NCBI RefSeq assembly: GCF_001045445.1
Contig: NZ_LFNF01000002.1
Span: forward strand, 806,001-870,000
DNA from: Chryseobacterium sp. BLS98
Lineage (GTDB): Bacteria; Bacteroidota; Bacteroidia; Flavobacteriales; Weeksellaceae
Direction of reading: 5' to 3'
DNA length: 64,000 nt
Position numbers and translations under genes: made by a program
Notes under the pieces: generated by a model
Databases searched by the model: none
What the model was told of the DNA's origin: nothing
What the model saw: the letters and a program-made list of their open reading frames with translations, nothing else
Shown: positions 25,750 through 35,158 of the stretch, one piece after another
How the letters are laid out: the number at the start of each line of letters is the position of its first letter
Numbering within the stretch: the stretch's first letter is position 1

Positions 25750-27399
25750 ATGAAATCTATTCTACTGCTTGTCTTGTTTACTGTTTCCGGATTTTCTTTG
25801 GGACAGTCCAAAAATAGTACAGATCCTGAACCCATTGTACATCCTGTTCAAAAAAAATACCTCAACAGAATTGTTTTTCTGGACAAAACGGTTCCCTTAG
25901 ACCAGTTAAAAGAATCCGACATTATTGCTTCCACAGAATTTCAGGAAGATAAGAATCTTGACTTGCGTGTTTTCATGGATAATTCCCTGGTCAATTATTT
26001 ACATCAGCTTGACCCCTCTTTATCGCCCGATGAATTGCTTAAAAAGGGAAATTATCAGTTTAGTTTTTATGTTGATGGAAAATTAATTTATACTGAAAAT
26101 CTAAATACCGGAGCAGGAATCCCAGACGACAAAAAGAAGAAGACCACATTCAGAATCCCTTTATTAAGCTCAAAAAATGAAGATTCATGGGGAAGGTATA
26201 TGTGGATGAGATTCTACCTTGGAAATGGAGGAATTGACGCACTGGAAGAGGGAAATCATCTTTTAAAAATTGAAATCAAACCTTACCTGAAAACTCCGGC
26301 TTTAAAGACAGGAAATATGATTGCAGCAGGAAAGATACAATTAAATATACCTCATAAAAACATTCCGGAGCAGCAGATTGCTGTTCAGAAAATACAGCCC
26401 AACAGTGGTTGGAAGGTTTCCAATGAAAAACTGAATGAAGAGAAAATCAGGCTTTTAAACAGAAAAATTGCAGAAAACAGGTTCCGCGAGATCACCGGCA
26501 TTGCGGTTATTAAAAATGAAAAGCTTCTTCTGGAGGAATATTTCAGCAATTCCGGGAGGGATTCTTTACAGGACACCCGTTCAGTCGGAAAATCTTTTGC
26601 CTCTGCATTGGCCGGCATTGCCATCCGGGACGGTTATCTTAAAAATGAAAATCAAATGCTGAAGGAGTTTTATGACCTGAAACAGTTCAAAAATTATTCA
26701 TCAGCAAAAGACAGCATTACAATAAAGAGCCTGATTACCATGGGTTCAGGATTTGACGGAAATGATTCGGATGAAAATTCTCCGGGAAATGAAGAAAATA
26801 TGTATCCTACTGAAAACTGGGTGAAATTTACCCTGGATCTGCCTACAACACAAAATAAACCCGCAAAAACATGGAGTTATTTTACTGCAGGTGTTGTACT
26901 GACCGGAGATATTTTAGACAAAACAGTTCCAAAAGGTCTGGAAAATTATGCTGAGAAAAAGCTATTTCAACCTCTGGGAATTACGAATTACAAATGGCAG
27001 TTTACGCCACAGCAGAAGCCTTCTCTGGCCGGCGGAATTCGGATGCGGGTGCTGGACTTTGCTAAATTCGGACAGCTTTATAAAAATAACGGAGTGTGGA
27101 ACGGCAAAAATATCATCGACAAAAACTGGATAAAAAAATCTTTTACCAATTATTTTACTAACGATCAGGATTTTGAAGGATATGGATATTTATTCTGGAG
27201 AAAAGTGTATAAAGTGGGAGACCGAAGCTTTGAAGCCTATCAATCCAGCGGAAACGGAGGAAATAAAATTATTATATTCACAGAAATCCCTGTTGTAATC
27301 GTAGTTACGGCAAAAGCTTATAACAAGCCTTATGCTCACATACAGACTGATAAAATTGTTCAGGAATATTTACTTCCAGCGATATGTAATGATAAGTAA
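25750..27399 (+). CDS. Exported serine hydrolase (class C beta-lactamase family)
   Basis: 549 residues with a signal peptide (about 1-18, SGFSLGQ). An N-terminal domain of about 210 residues has no known motif. The C-terminal domain is of the beta-lactamase/DD-peptidase type. The catalytic SxxK is SVGK (Ser about 278). The YxN position appears as YFT in WSYFTAGVVL, lacking the usual Asn. The third motif is probably SGNGGNK. It likely acts in the periplasm on an ester or peptide bond; beta-lactamase activity is not implied. It follows the AraC-type regulator. Confidence 0.8.
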   Translation: MKSILLLVLFTVSGFSLGQSKNSTDPEPIVHPVQKKYLNRIVFLDKTVPLDQLKESDIIASTEFQEDKNLDLRVFMDNSLVNYLHQLDPSLSPDELLKKGNYQFSFYVDGKLIYTENLNTGAGIPDDKKKKTTFRIPLLSSKNEDSWGRYMWMRFYLGNGGIDALEEGNHLLKIEIKPYLKTPALKTGNMIAAGKIQLNIPHKNIPEQQIAVQKIQPNSGWKVSNEKLNEEKIRLLNRKIAENRFREITGIAVIKNEKLLLEEYFSNSGRDSLQDTRSVGKSFASALAGIAIRDGYLKNENQMLKEFYDLKQFKNYSSAKDSITIKSLITMGSGFDGNDSDENSPGNEENMYPTENWVKFTLDLPTTQNKPAKTWSYFTAGVVLTGDILDKTVPKGLENYAEKKLFQPLGITNYKWQFTPQQKPSLAGGIRMRVLDFAKFGQLYKNNGVWNGKNIIDKNWIKKSFTNYFTNDQDFEGYGYLFWRKVYKVGDRSFEAYQSSGNGGNKIIIFTEIPVVIVVTAKAYNKPYAHIQTDKIVQEYLLPAICNDK

Positions 27400-27511
27400 T
27401 AAGTAATGAGCAATGAAATGATAAGCAAGATGCATACATTATCTATTAATAAAAAGGAAAATATTTTTGGTAAATAAGAGATAAATTTCAGATCTGTTCT
27501 CTGAAAAATGG

Positions 27512-28054
27512 TTATTCGTCTTTTTTAGAGGAAACTAAAAAGACATCGATAAGCCCTTCCGGAAGCTGCATTTTGATGAATCTTTCTTCTCTGTTCACCT
27601 CAAGGATCCAGTCTTTGATGATAGGGATCACTACTTCTTTTCCATCCAGATTGGTGACAAAATAGTTTTGGGCAGTCTGATCATTTACAGATCTTATAAC
27701 ACCGCATTCTTTACCATTTTCGTCAAGGATATCGAAACCGATGATCTCATGATAGTAAAACTGTTTTCCGGAAAGTTTCGGAAGGCTTGCCAGCGGCAGG
27801 TAAACGCTTTTTCCTAAAGATTGGTCTACTAATGCTTCAGAGGAGTTTTTGAAGGCAATATTCAGAGCATCATTTTTGCTCCAAGATGTTTTGGCAATAA
27901 AAAATGGAACCAATAATCCGTTGATTTCAACGAATATTGATTCCAATTTATTGTAAAGCTCGGGTTGATCGGTATCCAGTTTAAGGATAACATTTCCCGC
28001 AAGGCCGTGTCTGCGCGTGATTTTTCCTAGTAAATAGCAATCTTCTTTACGCAT
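27512..28054 (-). CDS. rimM: Ribosome maturation factor RimM
   Basis: Assists 30S maturation and binds S19. 180 residues: N-terminal RimM domain (LLGKITRRHGLAGNVILKLDTD, residues 8-29) and C-terminal PRC barrel (FYYHEIIGFDILDENG). It lies 12 bases downstream of rpsP, the usual rpsP-rimM arrangement. TrmD and L19, which follow in many bacteria, are absent here. Confidence 0.95.
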   Translation of the reverse strand: MRKEDCYLLGKITRRHGLAGNVILKLDTDQPELYNKLESIFVEINGLLVPFFIAKTSWSKNDALNIAFKNSSEALVDQSLGKSVYLPLASLPKLSGKQFYYHEIIGFDILDENGKECGVIRSVNDQTAQNYFVTNLDGKEVVIPIIKDWILEVNREERFIKMQLPEGLIDVFLVSSKKDE

Positions 28055-28066
28055 ACAGGGTTATTC

Positions 28067-28630
28067 TTAAGCTTCAGTGTTTTCTTCAGTTTCAGCAGCA
28101 GGAGCTTCTCCTTCTGTAGCTTCAGCAACTTCTTCTGCAGGTGCGTTAGCAGCTTCTTCAGCAGCTTTAGCATCAGCCTCAGCTTGTGCAGCCGCAGCAA
28201 CTCTAGCTTCGTTTACTTTAGCTTCAGCTTCTAAAGCAGCTTTCTTAGCGTCAGCCTGAGCTTTAGTTAAACCTTCTACTTTACCTTGTACTTTTTGTTC
28301 TTTAGATTCTACCCAAGCATTGAATCTTTTTTCAGCTTCAGCCTCATCAAAAGCTCCTTTAGCAACTCCACCTTGTAAGTGTTTTTTGTAAAGGGCACCT
28401 TTATAAGAAAGGATTGCTCTTGCAGTATCAGTTGGCTGTGCACCGTTGTTTAACCACTTTACAGCAGAATCAACGTTCAAATCGATAGTTGCAGGGTTAG
28501 TAATTGGGTTGTAAGTTCCTAGTTTCTCGATGAATCTACCATCTCTTCTAGCTCTAGAATCTGCAACCACGATGTGGAAGAAAGGCTTACCTTTTTTACC
28601 GTGTCTTTGTAATCTGATTTTTACTGACAT
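28067..28630 (-). CDS. rpsP: 30S ribosomal protein S16, with long C-terminal extension
   Basis: The first 80 residues are standard S16 (MSVKIRLQRHGKKGKPFFHI, then RRDGRFIEKLGTYNP). The protein runs to 187 residues, about twice the classical length. Its second half is a Lys- then Ala/Glu-rich, probably helical or disordered, tail ending in acidic residues. Extended S16 is common in Flavobacteriia. The function of the tail is unknown. It is the first gene of the rpsP-rimM operon. Confidence 0.96.
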   Translation of the reverse strand: MSVKIRLQRHGKKGKPFFHIVVADSRARRDGRFIEKLGTYNPITNPATIDLNVDSAVKWLNNGAQPTDTARAILSYKGALYKKHLQGGVAKGAFDEAEAEKRFNAWVESKEQKVQGKVEGLTKAQADAKKAALEAEAKVNEARVAAAAQAEADAKAAEEAANAPAEEVAEATEGEAPAAETEENTEA

Positions 28631-28761
28631 AATGTTGTGAATTTTATGGGAACTCGTCCCAGTTAAATATTTAAGAGTGCAAAGATAATACTTTTTCTGA
28701 TATGTTAATAAGCTGATACAATAATTTGTTGATTTTTTCTGTCTCGTATCAAATTATTAAA

Positions 28762-29280
28762 CTATTCTCCTGCCAGGGTACCCATGTAGAAAAGCCCCAG
28801 GCATTTCTGGTTTTCCTCAATGGTTAAAGATTCTTTGAGATGGTTTACAATACCGGGAGAACTCCAGTAGCAGCCAATATTATTCGCCGTACAGGTAAGA
28901 TACATATTCTGTACCGCCATGGAAACAGCAGCAATTTCTTCCCATTCCGGGACCATACCGCTGAAATTGACCACGATGGAAGCTACGGCATCTGCTTTAT
29001 TGATTTTAAAACCGATATCCTGGTATTTCTTCTCCAAAAAAGTCTGTTCGGGTTGTGTGGCTTTGTAAATTGCCTGCATTTCTGAAGCTAATTTTGCCTT
29101 CTCTTCTCCTTTAAAAATCTTAAAACGCCATGGTTTTGTACGTTTATGATTAGGCGCTAAGGTTGCTGAGTGTAGGATTTCATCCAGGATCTCCTGAGAT
29201 ATTTCGCTGTCAGAATAATCTTTGGGAAAGATGCTTCTCCTCTGCTCTATGATTTGTTTTAAAATTTCTGCATGATTCAT
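28762..29280 (-). CDS. Nitroreductase family protein
   Basis: FMN-dependent NAD(P)H oxidoreductase fold, 172 residues, the size of the YdjA/YfkO group. Seen are the phosphate-binding RRS at the N terminus (IEQRRSIFP), SATLAPNHKRTKPWRFKIF (about 36-54), and GCYWSSPG in the C-terminal half. The substrate is unknown. It stands alone on the minus strand. Confidence 0.88.
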   Translation of the reverse strand: MNHAEILKQIIEQRRSIFPKDYSDSEISQEILDEILHSATLAPNHKRTKPWRFKIFKGEEKAKLASEMQAIYKATQPEQTFLEKKYQDIGFKINKADAVASIVVNFSGMVPEWEEIAAVSMAVQNMYLTCTANNIGCYWSSPGIVNHLKESLTIEENQKCLGLFYMGTLAGE

Positions 29281-29320
29281 ACTGCAAATTTACAATATGT
29301 AATTGAATGCATTGTTATTA

Positions 29321-29770
29321 CTAAATTACCTCTATAATTTTCTGGTGAATTTTGTTCAGGGTAAACTCAGCTCCGGGTTTCATGCCCATCATCTTTTTAG
29401 CCATAGGGCTTTCAGGGGAAATGGCATAAAACCGGTCGCCTTCATAAAAGAACTCTCCTAAAGAAACCGAAATATAGAAACGGGCTTTATTTGTAATCAC
29501 CAACGAGCCCAGCTGTATCTTTTCCGTAGAAGTGTTGAGTACCTTTGACATATTTCTTTTAAGATCATTCAAAGCCCCCAACTGACGCTGCATCTGATAA
29601 ATTTCCTCCTGCATCTCCTCCCTCATACTGTCATATTTTGGAGTTTTTTTAATATCACGGCTGGCTTCCAGGGTAAACTCGATAAAATTTTTAAGCTTTT
29701 CTATTTTTTCAGAAATTACCGTTTTCACGTAATCTCTTATATCACTTTTCTCAAATACGATCTTCTCCAT
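29321..29770 (-). CDS. GreA/GreB-like transcription factor family protein
   Basis: 149 residues. The N-terminal half is a charged coiled coil (about 15-75). The C-terminal half has the FKBP-like GreA/B domain pattern (LGSLVITNKARFYISVSLG and ISPESPMAKKMMGMKPG). The acidic tip residues of true GreA are not obvious, so it may be a Gre-fold homolog that binds the RNA polymerase secondary channel without cleavage activity. This is a family-level call only. Confidence 0.7.
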   Translation of the reverse strand: MEKIVFEKSDIRDYVKTVISEKIEKLKNFIEFTLEASRDIKKTPKYDSMREEMQEEIYQMQRQLGALNDLKRNMSKVLNTSTEKIQLGSLVITNKARFYISVSLGEFFYEGDRFYAISPESPMAKKMMGMKPGAEFTLNKIHQKIIEVI

Positions 29771-29910
29771 GAATCTAATCTTTACATAAAGATAATAATT
29801 TTTTAAAATAATAATTGATATTTTCGTTCTTCATAAAATACACTTTACAGAAGATCAGAGAGAATAAATGATTTTTAATGATTACACGGTTTTATGATTA
29901 AATGCAATAA

Positions 29911-29938
29911 AAAAGCCCTGTATTTCTACAAGGCTTAT
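29911..29938 (-). terminator. Terminator of the SRPBCC gene
   Basis: AAGCCCTGTA (29913-29922) pairs with TACAAGGCTT (29927-29936), one G-U pair. On the minus strand it is followed by a T run, just beyond the stop codon at 29944. Confidence 0.75.
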
Positions 29939-29943
29939 AATTT

Positions 29944-30474
29944 TTACTTTTCAGCAAGCTTTTTAAGGTTCTCCAGTCCCTGGCCGAACATTTTATTCAT
30001 ATTCATATCCATCATCGGCTTCATAATCTTCATCATGGTATTCAGCTCATTGTCTATTGCCCAGGTAACTTTTGTCCCGTTTCCTTCAGGTGTCAAAATA
30101 AGTTTGGCAACCGCGTCACCTTCAAAAGGTTTGATGAAATGGAGCTTGGTCACCATTTTTTCGCCAGGTACGATTTCGGTGATCGATTGCTCACCCTCTC
30201 CTACTTTGTCATTTCCTTTCCAGTGATAGGAATCTCCTACTTTGTCGCCATCTCCTGAATAAGTGATCACAATATCTTTGTCTGCCTTGGAAAAAGGATC
30301 CCAGATATTATATTGCTTCAAAGAGCCTACATGCTGCCATACTTTCTCCTTCGGGGCATTGATGACAACTGATTTTTCAAAGTGATAATTCTTACTGAAA
30401 GCCAGCATGGCAATAACTGCATATACTATCAGTAAAAGAATGATTACGCCAAGAATTTTTAAGAGTGTTTTCAT
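29944..30474 (-). CDS. SRPBCC family protein (polyketide cyclase-like)
   Basis: 176 residues: one N-terminal membrane helix (about 5-25), then a START/Bet v1-type cavity domain (SVVINAPKEKVWQHVGSLKQY, about 36-56, and KVTWAID near 140). Such proteins bind hydrophobic ligands; none is known here. The N-terminal helix suggests membrane anchoring with the domain outside the cytoplasm. Isolated gene. Confidence 0.85.
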   Translation of the reverse strand: MKTLLKILGVIILLLIVYAVIAMLAFSKNYHFEKSVVINAPKEKVWQHVGSLKQYNIWDPFSKADKDIVITYSGDGDKVGDSYHWKGNDKVGEGEQSITEIVPGEKMVTKLHFIKPFEGDAVAKLILTPEGNGTKVTWAIDNELNTMMKIMKPMMDMNMNKMFGQGLENLKKLAEK

Positions 30475-30635
30475 AGTTTTGATATTTTGAATTTATTTTC
30501 CACTTTTTTACCACAAAACCACTAAAACAGAAATCATTCCTTATGAAGCCGGTATGTTGTGGTTTTGTATTTTCAAAATTAGTCATTACAACCACATCGC
30601 TACTTTTCATATGACAAGATAATAAAGATAGAGCA

Positions 30636-30671
30636 TTTTTGTCACATCCTGATATCCGGGCATTATTTTTG
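30636..30671 (+). promoter_or_regulatory. Promoter candidate for the M3 peptidase gene
   Basis: TTTTTG (30636-30641) and TATTTTTG (30664-30671) resemble -33 and -7 boxes, with 22 bases between, slightly longer than usual. Confidence 0.4.
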
Positions 30672-30729
30672 TGTATTTCAGCTGTGATTCCCATTGAATC
30701 CTTAAATTTACCTTATCAAAAATCGAAAA

Positions 30730-32772
30730 ATGAATATTTTAACCGAGAAATTTAATACACCATATCACGCAGCACCGTTTACCGGCATTAAAAATGAAGA
30801 TTTTCTTCCTGCGTTCAGGGAGCTGATCAAACAGTCTGAAGATGAAATCAATGCTATTGTCAGCAATCCTGAAACGCCGACTTTTGAAAATGTCATTGAG
30901 GCATTGGCTTATTCCGGAGAACAGCTTGATGTGGTTTCCAATATTTTCTTCAATTTAAATTCTGCAGAAACAAGCGACGAAATCCAAAAAATTGCCCAGG
31001 AAGTTTCTCCGCTTTTAACTGAGTATTCCTCAAAGATTTCCCAGAATGAAGCCCTTTTCAGCAAGATCAAAAAAGTATATGATGAAAAGGAAAAATATAA
31101 GCTGAATGAAGAGCAGGAAATGCTGCTGGATGAAACATATAAAGGTTTTGTGAGAAGCGGAGCCCTGCTGAATAAGGAAGACAAAGAAAAACTACAAAAG
31201 ATCAATATGGATCTTTCTTTGAAGTCTCTTCAGTTCGGCCAGAATGTTTTAGCTTCTACCAATGCTTATTTCAAGCATATTACCAATAAAGATGACCTTG
31301 CCGGGATCCCGGAAGCCATCCTTGACCAGTATGCCGAAGATGCTAAAGAAAGGGAGCTGGAAGGCTGGGTAGTCACTTTACAGTATCCTAGCTATATTCC
31401 GTTCATGACCTACGCCGAAAACCGGGAGCTGAGAAAGGAAATTGCCTTAGCGAGCGGTAAAAAGTCTTTTGACGGCGGAGAATTCGACAACCAGGAACTT
31501 ATCAAGGAACTTCTTCAGCTGAAACAGCAGAAAGCTGAATTATTAGGCTATAAAAACTATGCAGAGTACGTTCTGGAAGAAAGAATGGCAAAATCTCCGG
31601 TAAAGGTTTTTGATTTTTTAAATGAACTTTTAACGAAGGCAAAGCCGTATGCAGACAAGGAGATTGATGAGCTCAGAGCTTTAGCCAAAGCTGATGGAAT
31701 AGAGGAATTGCAGAGCTATGACCATTCATTTTATGCCGAAAAACTACGTAAGCAGAAATATGACTTTAATGACGAGGAGCTCAAGCCTTATTTTCCACTG
31801 AATCAGGTACAGGATGCTGTTTTTGGGCTGGCAGGAAGACTTTTCGGACTGCATTTTGTGGAAAGGAATGATATTCCCAAATACCACGAGGATGTGAAGG
31901 TATATGAAGTTTTCGAGACCGCTGAGACCGATGGCGTAAAAGAAGGAAAGTTCAAAGCGTTGCTGTATGTGGACTATTTCCCGAGAAAAGGCAAAAGAGC
32001 CGGAGCATGGATGACAAGCTATAAGAACCAGTATAAAAAAGACGGTGAAAATTCCCGTCCACATATTTCTATTGTCTGCAATTTCAGCAAGCCGACGAAA
32101 GATACACCAAGCTTACTTACCTTCCAGGAAGTGACAACTTTGTTCCATGAATTTGGTCATGCCCTTCACGGAATGATGGCTGACACTCAATATCCAAATC
32201 TTTCCGGAACGTCTGTGAAGTGGGATTTCGTAGAACTTCCGTCACAGTTTCTGGAGAATTTCTGCTACGAGCCTGAGTTTTTAAAGACTTTTGCCAAGCA
32301 TTATAAAACCGGAGAAGTACTTCCTGACGAAAAGATTGAAAAGATTGAACAATCGAAAAACTTCATGGAAGGCTACCAAACGATGAGACAGCTTGGATTC
32401 GGGCTTCTGGATATGAATTACCACACAAAAGTTGGAGAGCTGGAGAATGAAAGCGTGAAAACATTTGAGGATAAATATACCAAAGCAACCTCCCTTTATC
32501 CTGTCAACCCTGAAACAGCAATGAGCCCGAGCTTTTCCCATATTTTCCAGGGTGGGTATTCTGCAGGCTATTATTCTTACAAATGGGCTGAAGTTCTGGA
32601 TGCGGATGCTTTCCAGTACTTTAAAGAAACCGGAATCTTCAATCCTGAAACAGCAGCAAAATACAAAATCCTTCTTTCCTCAGGCGGAACAAAAGACCCT
32701 ATGGAACTGTATAAAAGCTTCAGGGGAAGTGAGCCGAAGGTGGAAAGTTTGCTGAAGAGAGCATTCGGATAA
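30730..32772 (+). CDS. M3 family metallopeptidase (peptidyl-dipeptidase Dcp / oligopeptidase A type)
   Basis: 680 residues, family length. The zinc motif is HEFGH (about residues 472-476, in TLFHEFGHALHGMM). The third ligand Glu lies in the following helix (WDFVELPSQFLENF). No signal peptide is seen, so it is probably cytosolic and degrades short peptides. An intrinsic terminator follows. Confidence 0.93.
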   Translation: MNILTEKFNTPYHAAPFTGIKNEDFLPAFRELIKQSEDEINAIVSNPETPTFENVIEALAYSGEQLDVVSNIFFNLNSAETSDEIQKIAQEVSPLLTEYSSKISQNEALFSKIKKVYDEKEKYKLNEEQEMLLDETYKGFVRSGALLNKEDKEKLQKINMDLSLKSLQFGQNVLASTNAYFKHITNKDDLAGIPEAILDQYAEDAKERELEGWVVTLQYPSYIPFMTYAENRELRKEIALASGKKSFDGGEFDNQELIKELLQLKQQKAELLGYKNYAEYVLEERMAKSPVKVFDFLNELLTKAKPYADKEIDELRALAKADGIEELQSYDHSFYAEKLRKQKYDFNDEELKPYFPLNQVQDAVFGLAGRLFGLHFVERNDIPKYHEDVKVYEVFETAETDGVKEGKFKALLYVDYFPRKGKRAGAWMTSYKNQYKKDGENSRPHISIVCNFSKPTKDTPSLLTFQEVTTLFHEFGHALHGMMADTQYPNLSGTSVKWDFVELPSQFLENFCYEPEFLKTFAKHYKTGEVLPDEKIEKIEQSKNFMEGYQTMRQLGFGLLDMNYHTKVGELENESVKTFEDKYTKATSLYPVNPETAMSPSFSHIFQGGYSAGYYSYKWAEVLDADAFQYFKETGIFNPETAAKYKILLSSGGTKDPMELYKSFRGSEPKVESLLKRAFG

Positions 32773-32798
32773 TCAATATTGTAAATAATTAATTTATA

Positions 32799-32827
32799 AA
32801 AAGAACAGTTATTCACTGTTCTTTTTT
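32799..32827 (+). terminator. Terminator after the M3 peptidase gene
   Basis: AAGAACAGT (32801-32809) pairs with ACTGTTCTT (32815-32823), followed by TTTT. Confidence 0.85.
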
Positions 32828-32918
32828 GTTTCAGTTTAAAATACCGGATCATATAATATTTTATATCTGGATCTCAATGAAAATATATAAATTAGTTTTT
32901 ACATAAACACAAAACCAC

Positions 32919-33383
32919 GTGAAAAAAACATTAGTCATAAACGGAATTATAATATTCAGTATATTTTGTACGCTCGCCTGCTCAAAAACAAAGCAAGTCG
33001 GGAAAAAAAATAATTTTTCAAGGGAAAACCTGCAAAATCAAGATTTAAAAGAATTCATCGGGAAAAGAATAACTGTTACCGGCCAAACAATAAACATGAA
33101 GCTTGGCGCATTACTGATTACAGAAAACGGGGAAAGCATCTGGATGGAAGGAATGGATAGCTGGCCTGATGGATATTATGTAAATGAATCTGAAACTAAA
33201 ACCGTGAAGGTAACAGGAACTTTAACCGAAAAAAATGATTTACCTGTTTTCATTGCAAGTGACTCAACAATTCAACAGGGAATGCCTCAACCTGAAGGAA
33301 CCGACCTTGAAACAGCAGGTAATAGATATTTATTAAAAGATTATCAATACACTGTACTTAAATTAAAACAACTATATCAATGA
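32919..33383 (+). CDS. Lipoprotein with possible OB-type domain
   Basis: 154 residues from a GTG start (32919), which is needed to include the signal peptide. The lipobox is LACS (Cys21). The mature part contains IGKRITVTGQTINMKLGALLI and a second strand set ending in VKVTGTLTEKND, similar in pattern to small OB-fold tRNA_anti-like lipoproteins. Overlaps the next lipoprotein gene by four bases. Function unknown. Confidence 0.7.
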   Translation: MKKTLVINGIIIFSIFCTLACSKTKQVGKKNNFSRENLQNQDLKEFIGKRITVTGQTINMKLGALLITENGESIWMEGMDSWPDGYYVNESETKTVKVTGTLTEKNDLPVFIASDSTIQQGMPQPEGTDLETAGNRYLLKDYQYTVLKLKQLYQ

Positions 33384-33892
33384 ACCGAAATTTATTTTTT
33401 CTGTTGATAACTTTCATTTTATTTTCATGCAAAGAAAACAGTAAGATCCCTGCTAACACCAAAAAAGAATCAAAACCAAAAACGGAGAAGCAGGATAATA
33501 TAACAACTGAAATTTCAACGGATATTAGTCAACTTCAAAAGTTGATCGACTTCTCAAAATTCAGACCTGAAAAGGTAAAATTCAAATACACATTCATTGA
33601 TAATTCAAATGGAAGAGTTCCCGGCCCTTCCGACTCTTTTCTGGAAGCCATTTTATATTTTGACGATAAAACAATGGAAAAAATACAGGAAATTAGTCAA
33701 AATGAAGAGGCTTCAAATCTCAACTATCAAAAAAAAGCTTTTAAATTTGATTGGCTTGAAAAACAGGTTCTCTCTGAACTTGAAAGTTCTGACAGTTTAA
33801 AAAATATACATCCGGATTTAATTTTTGGAACTAATAACGGAGAATGCTGGTATTTGAAAAATAAAATTCTGCTCAAAAAAGAAACAAATTAA
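33380..33892 (+). CDS. Hypothetical lipoprotein
   Basis: 170 residues. The signal peptide ends in a lipobox LFSC (Cys17), followed by a Lys/Ser-rich linker (about 20-45) and a small mixed domain with YTFIDNSNGRVPGPSDSFLEA. The family is not recognised. Coupled to the preceding lipoprotein (ATGA overlap), so the two may work together in the envelope. Confidence 0.65.
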   Translation: MNRNLFFLLITFILFSCKENSKIPANTKKESKPKTEKQDNITTEISTDISQLQKLIDFSKFRPEKVKFKYTFIDNSNGRVPGPSDSFLEAILYFDDKTMEKIQEISQNEEASNLNYQKKAFKFDWLEKQVLSELESSDSLKNIHPDLIFGTNNGECWYLKNKILLKKETN

Positions 33893-33929
33893 AATACTGT
33901 AATTAACAAGCAAAACATTTAACAGCAAT

Positions 33930-34232
33930 ATGGAAAAACAATTTTATGCAGTTTATTTAAACCCTTCAAGACCTGATTTTGCCACAACCATGACAGACAG
34001 CGAAAGAGCAATTATGATGAAACATGTTGCTTACTGGACGGAAAAAATGAAGCAGGGAAAAGTATACGCTTTCGGACCTGTTATAGACCCAAAAGAAGTT
34101 TATGGACTTGGAGTCGTAGCCGTAGAAAATGAAGAAGAATTAAAAGATTTCATCACCAATGATCCGGCAGGAAAAATAAATACTTATGAATATTTTCCAA
34201 TGAATGCCATAGTACCTGACATATCCAAATAA
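33930..34232 (+). CDS. YCII-related domain protein
   Basis: 100 residues of the dimeric alpha/beta-barrel YCII fold. Seen are the conserved His in MKHVAYWTEKMKQGKVYAFGP and an Asp in the segment GPVIDPKEVYGLGVVAVENEEE. YciI-like proteins are usually cytosolic, with unclear enzymatic roles. It stands between small genes on the plus strand. Confidence 0.85.
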   Translation: MEKQFYAVYLNPSRPDFATTMTDSERAIMMKHVAYWTEKMKQGKVYAFGPVIDPKEVYGLGVVAVENEEELKDFITNDPAGKINTYEYFPMNAIVPDISK

Positions 34233-34257
34233 TACTTTTTAGAACTACAGAATTTAT

Positions 34258-34680
34258 ATGACCCTACAGGAACAGATTGCAGAATACATTAACAGTCAGC
34301 CGGAATCCAAACGCAATGATATGCTGGAACTGCACCGCATCATTCTGGAAATAAATCCGACATGCCAGCTATGGTTTCTGGATGGTAAAGATGATGAAGG
34401 CAGAACTGTTTCCAACCCTAATATTGGCTATGGGCATCATATCATACAATATGCCGGCGGAAAAACCAGAGCTTTTTATCAGATTGGTCTGAGCGCCAAC
34501 ACCACCGGAATTTCAGTCTATATTCTCGGTATTGATGATAAGAAATATCTAGCAGAAACGTATGGAAAAACGATAGGCAAAGCAAGCGTTACCGGATATT
34601 GTATAAAGTTCAAAAAGCTGAAAGACATTAACATTGAAGTACTTAAAGCAGCCATACGGGATGGGTTTACGGCCCGGTAA
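34258..34680 (+). CDS. DUF1801 domain protein (YdhG-like)
   Basis: 140 residues. The pattern EYINSQPESKRNDMLELHRIIL at the start, GYGHHIIQYAGGK in the middle and a C-terminal KFKKLKDINIEVLKAAIRDG match the DUF1801/YdhG fold. Function unknown. It begins 25 bases after the YCII gene and is probably co-transcribed with it. Confidence 0.8.
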   Translation: MTLQEQIAEYINSQPESKRNDMLELHRIILEINPTCQLWFLDGKDDEGRTVSNPNIGYGHHIIQYAGGKTRAFYQIGLSANTTGISVYILGIDDKKYLAETYGKTIGKASVTGYCIKFKKLKDINIEVLKAAIRDGFTAR

Positions 34681-34694
34681 TGCCATTACAAAAG

Positions 34695-35072
34695 CTACGA
34701 TATAGGGCAAACTGAAATTTCTTTACCTTCAGCATAGGTTTTCCCCCAGTCGCAAAGACTTTCCAGAATAGGAATTAAATCCAGCCCTTTATTTGTTAAA
34801 ACATACTTGACTCCAGGAGGAACGGTTTCAGGGATTTCCTTCTTGACAATAACCGCATGAGTTTCCAGTTCTCTGAGCTGACGTCCCAAAACCTGTTCGG
34901 AAATATTGGGCAACTCTTTTTTCAATAAATGAAACCTGTTATTCCCCTGTGAAATAGAATAAACAATTTGCGACTTCCAACGGCCGCTAATCATTGCTAT
35001 CGCTGAATTGAGTTCACAAACCTGAAACAGGAACTGCTCATTAATCGCATTGGTTGAATTTTCTTTACGCAT
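34695..35072 (-). CDS. HxlR family transcriptional regulator
   Basis: 125 residues, a winged-helix HxlR protein. Its hallmark is ISGRWKSQIVYSISQGNNRFHLLKKEL (GRWK for the usual GKWK), and EQVLGRQLRELE is the recognition-helix region. The first Cys in VCEL (residue 18) is in the place of the redox-active Cys of YodB/HypR-type members. It is divergent from the esterase gene, with an inverted repeat between them, so it likely controls that gene and itself. Confidence 0.9.
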   Translation of the reverse strand: MRKENSTNAINEQFLFQVCELNSAIAMISGRWKSQIVYSISQGNNRFHLLKKELPNISEQVLGRQLRELETHAVIVKKEIPETVPPGVKYVLTNKGLDLIPILESLCDWGKTYAEGKEISVCPIS

Positions 35073-35097
35073 ATATCTTCATTTTTAACGGCTCACA

Positions 35098-35126
35098 ATT
35101 TTGTTCGTTATTGTACACAACAAAAT
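35098..35126. promoter_or_regulatory. Inverted repeat between the HxlR and esterase genes
   Basis: ATTTTGTT (35098-35105) and AACAAAAT (35119-35126) are reverse complements, 13 bases apart. The site lies 26 bases upstream of the HxlR start and 33 bases upstream of the esterase start. It is a plausible operator for the regulator. Confidence 0.45.
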
Positions 35127-35158
35127 GCTTGCTGAATTTTGTAATAAAAATACACAAT

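Noticed and set aside
30392..30694. 100-aa minus-strand ORF
   Set aside because: Overlaps the 5' part of the SRPBCC gene and the promoter region of the M3 peptidase gene; composition is not gene-like.
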